Assembly: GCA_024036415.1 (NCBI GenBank)
Contig: JAMWET010004066.1
Location: 62,001-126,000 of the forward strand
From: Prochilodus magdalenae
Lineage: Eukaryota; Chordata; Actinopteri; Characiformes; Prochilodontidae
Length of the DNA: 64,000 nt
Reading direction: 5' to 3'
A program made the translations under genes and the position numbers. Below are positions 59,119 through 64,000 of the stretch, piece after piece. Position 1 is the stretch's first letter, and the number at the start of each line of letters is the position of its first letter. A model generated the notes under the pieces. That model did no database searches and had not been told where the DNA came from. It was given only the letters and a program-made list of their open reading frames with translations.

Positions 59119-59145
59119 TATTTAAACTGAACACATTATAATATC
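58423..59145. repeat. AT-rich compound palindrome with tandem arms
   Basis: A 44-base arm at 58423-58466 ('taagttgttataataatcac' + 'atgcctagcaacacctta' + 'atacag') recurs as its reverse complement at 58705-58748 and again at 58968-59011, with one mismatch. The two right copies are 263 bases apart. A second word 'tattataatgtgttcagttt' at 58646, 58893 and 59053 has its inverted partner at 59122-59145. Between them lie (TA)n and (GATA)n tracts, themselves self-complementary. The arm contains 'cctagcaacacctta', the core of the ~48-bp minisatellite at 8.6-10.9 kb. Confidence 0.92.
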
Positions 59146-60733
59146 TATTACACTTTACATATATTTCTAATACACTGTACACATGAAAAAACAGGGTTCT
59201 GGTGTGTGAGAAAACTGACCTATCACAACAGTGACTACCAACTCATTTCAGCTAACTGGGAACTGGACAGATAGTAAAGCACATTATGAAATCTAATTCA
59301 ACAAAGTCATATACTCATTTATCTAGTATTACACATACAGCATTCATGGGAACTGTTACCAAATTTGGGTTTTGGGGCTGTGCAACAGTTTTATCTCACA
59401 GCATGCATTGTGCAATAGAGTACCGCAATAATGTTACTGACACTGATTAGCTAAGCTGTAGGCCTGGGACTGCCTTTCTGCTAGAGTAGTCCAGTCCATC
59501 TGTAGTATAGTTCTCGCTGCCTTCTACCGTTTGCTTACATCTGCCTTGAGTTTACCATGTCTTGAATATCCTAAGTCTTCAGCAGTGAGCTGACCCATCT
59601 CATCCATTGTCTAGAGTCCAGCACTAAGCCTTTAACCAGACAGGAAAAATTTAGACCAGGGAGACAAAACGTGGCGTTTTATGGGAAAGACATTTCTGTC
59701 CGGCTGCAAATCGTCTTCCGAGGCAGTGAAGTAAAATTTTCTGTGCTTCGTTTGGCCATTTGAGGAGGCAGCTCTGTTTCCAGTTGATAAGCAATTGACC
59801 CCAAACCACTGTACGGATTTATTTAATGAAGATGAAAATCACTGCAGTGGATAAAACATTAGTCATGCAAAATTTAACCAAGATGTGGATTAGGAGACCA
59901 ATGCTGCAGAGCTCCATTGGACTTTTTATGAGTGATCATTAGGACTGTATTTAACAGGATGGTTGGGAGATTCCTTTTTAAGGTGGTCTGACATGTTTAT
60001 TTTGGTTGACGTTTGGTTTTCATACATGGAGCTGGTACTATTATATGGATATTTTTTTACCCCTAGCCTATTAACACTCAGTGGCCACATTAATGGAAAC
60101 TCCTACCTTTGAGCTCCACTTTGCTGGTGTACAGTCAGAGGTTACAGCACATCCATAGATATTCTATAGTCTATTGAAAATTAAATTCTATTGTCCTCCA
60201 GTCTTTTATATTTATTCAGTTTATGACAACTGAACCAGCCTTGGAAGGACATTTCTGGAAGGCTGACCACTCTCCATCTAGCAGGATCACTTTAATGCGG
60301 TGAATGGTCCCCCACCCAAATCTCGGTTCCTGCCCAATGCTTAGAAACTGACCTGAGTCAGAGTGGCTGACAAATTGGGTCTGACAAAATGTCAACAGGG
60401 CTACAGTCTGTACAGTAGACCTCTATGGAACACAGGGTTCATAAAATGGCCAGCGTATGGAGGTTCAGGTAAAGGGAATCTAAAGTATACTGTGAGTATG
60501 CCTCTTTGGATTTTACTACCAGTATTGCCCACTAAAGACAAAACACTAGCTCAAGTCCTGATCCTCTGAAAAAGTGCATATGGACCAAGAAAGTTGTCCA
60601 GGATTGATTAGAATAAGATCTAGTAATGTTAACTTACGTTAAAGGTAAGGTAAATAATAAGTTTCCATTTTGGAGATGTTAGATGTTTCTATAACTTGAT
60701 GTTACTTTCTGTAACATTATGTATTAGCTTGTA
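59146..60733. other. unassigned, with one dispersed ~90-bp repeat copy
   Basis: 59790-59880 is copy 2 of the ~90-bp repeat seen at 55686-55780. 'cactcagtggccacattaat' + 'ggaaactcctacct' at 60077 is a diverged end of the palindromic fish repeat. No gene recognised. Confidence 0.55.
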
Positions 60734-61239
60734 CAGGGGTTGGACAATGAAACTGAAACACCTGGTTTTAGACCACAGTCATTTATTAGTATGGTGTAGG
60801 GCCTCCTTCTGCGGCCAATACAGCGTCAGTTGGTCTTGGGAATGACATATACAAGTCCTGCACAGTGGTCAGAGGGATTTTAAGCCATTCTTCTTGCAGG
60901 ATAGTGGCCAGGTCACTACGTGATGCTGGTGGAGGTTGGTCCTTCTTGGTGGTATGCTGACATTACCCTGGATACCGTGGCTCTTGATACATCACACAGA
61001 CTTGCTGTCTTGGTCACAGATGCGCCAGCAAGACGTGCACCAACCATTTGTCCTCTTTTGAACTCTGGTATGTCACCCATAATGCTGTGTGCATTGCAGT
61101 ATTTTGAGCAGAACTGTGCTCTTACCTGCTAACTGAACCTTCACACTCTGCTCTTACTGGTGCAATGTGCAGTTAATGAAGATTGGCCACCAGGCTGGTC
61201 CAATTTAGCCATGAGACCTCCCACACTAAAATGACAGGG
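60734..61239. mobile_element. mariner-type derivative, copy 3
   Basis: Left inverted end 'caggggttggacaatgaaac' + 'tgaaacacctggttttagac' directly follows TA (60732-60733). Then 'ggtgtagggcctccttctgc', 'ggccaggtcactacgtgatg' and 'ctggtggagg' are joined to 'ttggtccttcttggtggtat' and 'gacattaccctggatacc'. The middle of the transposase is deleted there (about 60936). The right inverted repeat is lost after 'aaaatgacagg'. Confidence 0.9.
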
Positions 61240-62480
61240 GCTGCTGAATGCGTTTTGGCTCTTGATTCACTTGTGGATAACTACAACACACTATGAATAG
61301 CATCTAATATCATAGTTTAGACTACACACATAGTCCATTTACACGTCTTCAGTCAAAACAAAAGAGGAAGAATGCAGCAAACTGTTGTAGAAGTAGCCAA
61401 GCAGCATGATGCAAATGAATCATCCCTAAAACAGACCTAAACTGCCCAGCTACAGCATAGTTTTTGTTTTATTGGTGTTTAAAAAAAAGTCTGGTAGAAA
61501 AAAAGACAGTCCACTACAATGCCTAAATCTGCTGTATGTCATTTGTTTCACATTCTGACCGTGCGATTGCACACGCTCCCATTCATTGCCCTGTATAGGG
61601 GCTGCCGGGGCACCGTTCAACCCAAAGGGCGATTGTATGTATTCAAACATTCTGAGTAGCGATTTGCACATTTGGATGGTCTTCAGCGCGGGACCACGCG
61701 GTGCGCCATAAGCGGAGCTGACAGCAACCTGCTGCGCATACACACACATGCCTCGCCCACCTAATACACACACTTCACAGAGTGTCCCCGGCCAGCCTGG
61801 CCTCGGCCCAGACGAATGCTGGCTCCGAGCTCCACCGGTACGGTAAGTGAAGCGATGCTTGAAGGCACATGCAGAAGAGAGGGGCCCTAATCCCCAGCTT
61901 TTCCCAGCATGATGTCTACGGCTATGTGTTTATCTGTTGGAGAAAGGGAAAAAGAAAGAATTGAGAAAATTGGAAGAGAAAGAGCGAGCAAGAGGGAGAG
62001 AATGAAAGACAGAAAGAGAGATACGAGGATGAGTGTATGGACTGGTAACATCTTAAAGGAATGCGGTAGCCTGTTTCAGCATAATCCCAATCTGCCACAT
62101 CTGTTGTATATGGCTGATCACCATGGACGTTTGAGAGATTGATGCTTTTGCGGACATCACCTTCTGTTGCAAATGTGATCCAGCAGAGTTCTTCTAGCAA
62201 GTCCAGTGAAATGGATTGAAAAGTGACCTGCGTGATTGGTCGCTCTTGCTGGGTGTGATGTGGTAGGGCAAGGTCTACCCCATCACCAATGAAGCCATCC
62301 CTTGTACTATAAAATACATGTGTATGTATGGATATACTCACCTGTGTCTGCCTGTGGGGTTGGAGAACTGGCAAAAGGGGGACAGCAGAGAGACCGTCAT
62401 ACCTTATCCATATCGGGAGGATCCATCGGTGGGGAGAAAGTGGGGAGGCCGATTCCACATCTAATATCCTGTAGGACAGA
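61240..62480. other. unassigned sequence
   Basis: Purine-rich patch at 61930-62020. The minus-strand 178-codon ORF (61922-62458) has no known domain and overlaps plus-strand ORFs. No gene called. Confidence 0.45.
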
Positions 62481-62496
62481 AGAGAAAATTATGCAA

Positions 62497-62935
62497 ATGT
62501 GATATGTTAATGAGCCCAGGCTATGTAAATACCGGTAACTGTTCAACCTTGGTTGTTCGTACAGCTTTGTTTGTATTTAGCGCTGTTATTTAATTTAAGA
62601 TGGAACCACACCGTTGGTACCCTATGGTGGGGAGTGGCATATCCGGAGGCGGAGCTTACGATTTAAAACCCGGGGGATTCCCAAGTGTGGGGCTTCTTCC
62701 CCTTCATGACGCCATTTGGTAAAAGCACTAGCTGCCGGTAGTGTTTGAAGTTTACGGAAGAAGTTGTAAAGGGAGATGATTGACAGCCCATATTACAGCC
62801 CAATTGTACAGTTTTTGTTTCTGTTTTTCCCACGTCGTGTAAATAAAGCACTTGTCTGTGCACTCTACTAATAGTTCAGTTCATCTTATTGGTCTACCCA
62901 CCCTCGCAGACCTTACCAGCAAGTCACACATAAAC
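62497..62935 (+). mobile_element. possible LTR or retroelement end
   Basis: The order looks like an LTR: a GC-rich stretch with TTTAAAACCC (62662), then AATAAA (62842) followed closely by 'gcacttgtctgtgcactcta' and about 80 more bases. I could not fix TG...CA ends with matching flanks, so this remains a suggestion. Confidence 0.25.
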
Positions 62936-64000
62936 CTGAAATCCTCTTCATGGGGTTTAACATCTTCACACTGGTCTACATTGCAAATGAGACTCACCAT
63001 CCATGTACTCTGAGTTTGATTGTGGCTTTATACAAGCCGGTTAAATTAAAACATCAGAGCATCTGAAGGATCTCTAGTTAATAAAGGATGCCAAGGACAA
63101 AAGCTTACAGATTGTGGGTGAGGCAGGCTAAACATTCCCTGAAATCGTATCTGTGCCTCTATTTTTGCTTAATGGACTTCCTAACATCATAATTTCAAGT
63201 GGCTAATTAGGGATCCTAGACACCCCAAGACCAATTGTATTGTAGACCTTGTGATCATCACATACTGATTTTACAGCTGTGATGAAAAATTGCCATTCTG
63301 TTTTTCATTAAGCAATGCAACACCTTCAACTTTTAGGTTTAAAACATTCAATTAAGCTTCACATTTGTGTTCATTTGGAGAAATGACATCTCCTGTCCAA
63401 ATCACACAGTCAAATCATGCCCAGATTACAATATGGACCCCCTCTGGTAAACCTAATTCCAGCACAAACAGGAAATTTGTCAATAACTGGTTGAGAATAT
63501 CTGGGAATAGACAGCATCCATCTATACCAGAAACATGGATGAGTCAGTCATTGTCTAAGGTAAGCGACTCCTTGCTGCAGGTGCGGCAGACAGAGATTAA
63601 GCTGAAACAATCTGCTGTGTTCCTTTAATGTTGCAAGATGTTCTCCCATTGCCTGGAAATCATAAAGCCATATGAATCATACAGCCATAAAGCCATGTGG
63701 GCAGGAGCCTGAGTCCCATCTCTGAACAGCATCCAGGCCTGGAGGGGACGGTCCCGCCTGTTCGGCTTTTACGGCAAGGTGAGGAAGCTTAAACGGCACT
63801 TACTATGCTCTGTGGGAGGCTGATGTGTTCGGGTTGAGGTCGAGAGACCAGACTAAGATAGGAGGGATGGTGAGGAAAAAAAGCAGCTGGAAAGGACGAC
63901 TCATGCGTCCTTCTGGCTAGTTTCTTTTTGAAACACATTCCGAGGAATCGCCTGGGACTCTCCCAGCAGGGACCGGCTAAAAGAAGTTTGGTATGGAGGC
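62936..64000. other. unassigned sequence to window end
   Basis: No gene, RNA or repeat recognised. An 87-codon ORF at 63365-63628 has no features of a known family. Confidence 0.5.

Overview
The window reads as non-coding DNA from a teleost fish nuclear genome. The evidence is the density and kind of repeats: several Tc1/mariner relics, hAT-type MITEs, fish-type L2, Rex1/CR1-like and L1-like LINE 3' ends, a tRNA-derived SINE with an L2-type tail, and many long (CA)n, (TA)n and (TC)n tracts. An ostariophysan such as a characiform or catfish is a guess from the repeat flavour, not a demonstration. I found no protein-coding exon, tRNA, rRNA or other host gene that I can defend. The long open frames are by-products of tandem repeats whose unit is a multiple of 3, or of (CA)n/(TC)n tracts. 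The window is therefore best described as intergenic or deep-intronic.

Layout. 0-2.8 kb: a large (CA)n block, a weak Tc1-like relic and a copy of a palindromic fish repeat. 2.8-7.7 kb: a 39-bp minisatellite in three arrays, in which flank plus array have been duplicated together, followed by a decayed tail. 8.4-11.5 kb: an ~48-bp 'tagcaaccacctggga' minisatellite split by a hAT-type MITE, then a 21-bp array with a 105-bp higher-order period. 11.6-16.6 kb: simple repeats and two unnamed dispersed repeats. 17.0-18.6 kb: a Tc1 element with recognisable terminal inverted repeats and a dead transposase. 19-27 kb: four or more dispersed repeats, three SINE copies, a short MITE with 28-bp inverted ends, Tc1-like relics and an LTR-like insertion. 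28.3-28.9 kb: a 5'-truncated L1-like insert with a 16-bp target duplication. 29.9-30.8 kb: a 16-bp minisatellite. 32.7-36.5 kb: two copies of a composite of a Tc1 end fused to LINE reverse transcriptase, one carrying a mariner-type MITE and the other holding the matching empty site. 37.7-41.5 kb: a mariner derivative, an internally deleted Tc1-like element with TA-flanked inverted repeats, and a full palindromic fish repeat. 42.5-43.3 kb: a GGT-rich VNTR. 45.6-46.6 kb: an LTR-like insertion next to an L2 3' end. 48-51 kb: a 17-bp array, a compound TC/CA array and a long pyrimidine tract. 55-62.9 kb: a 44-bp minisatellite built from a transposon end, an L2 3' end, an AT-rich palindrome with tandem and inverted arms, another mariner derivative and a possible LTR.

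There is no gene system here. The most informative content is evolutionary: minisatellites growing out of transposon ends, nested insertions that can be ordered in time, and a SINE and LINEs sharing a 3' tail within one window. All family assignments come from recognition by eye, and divergence could not be computed.
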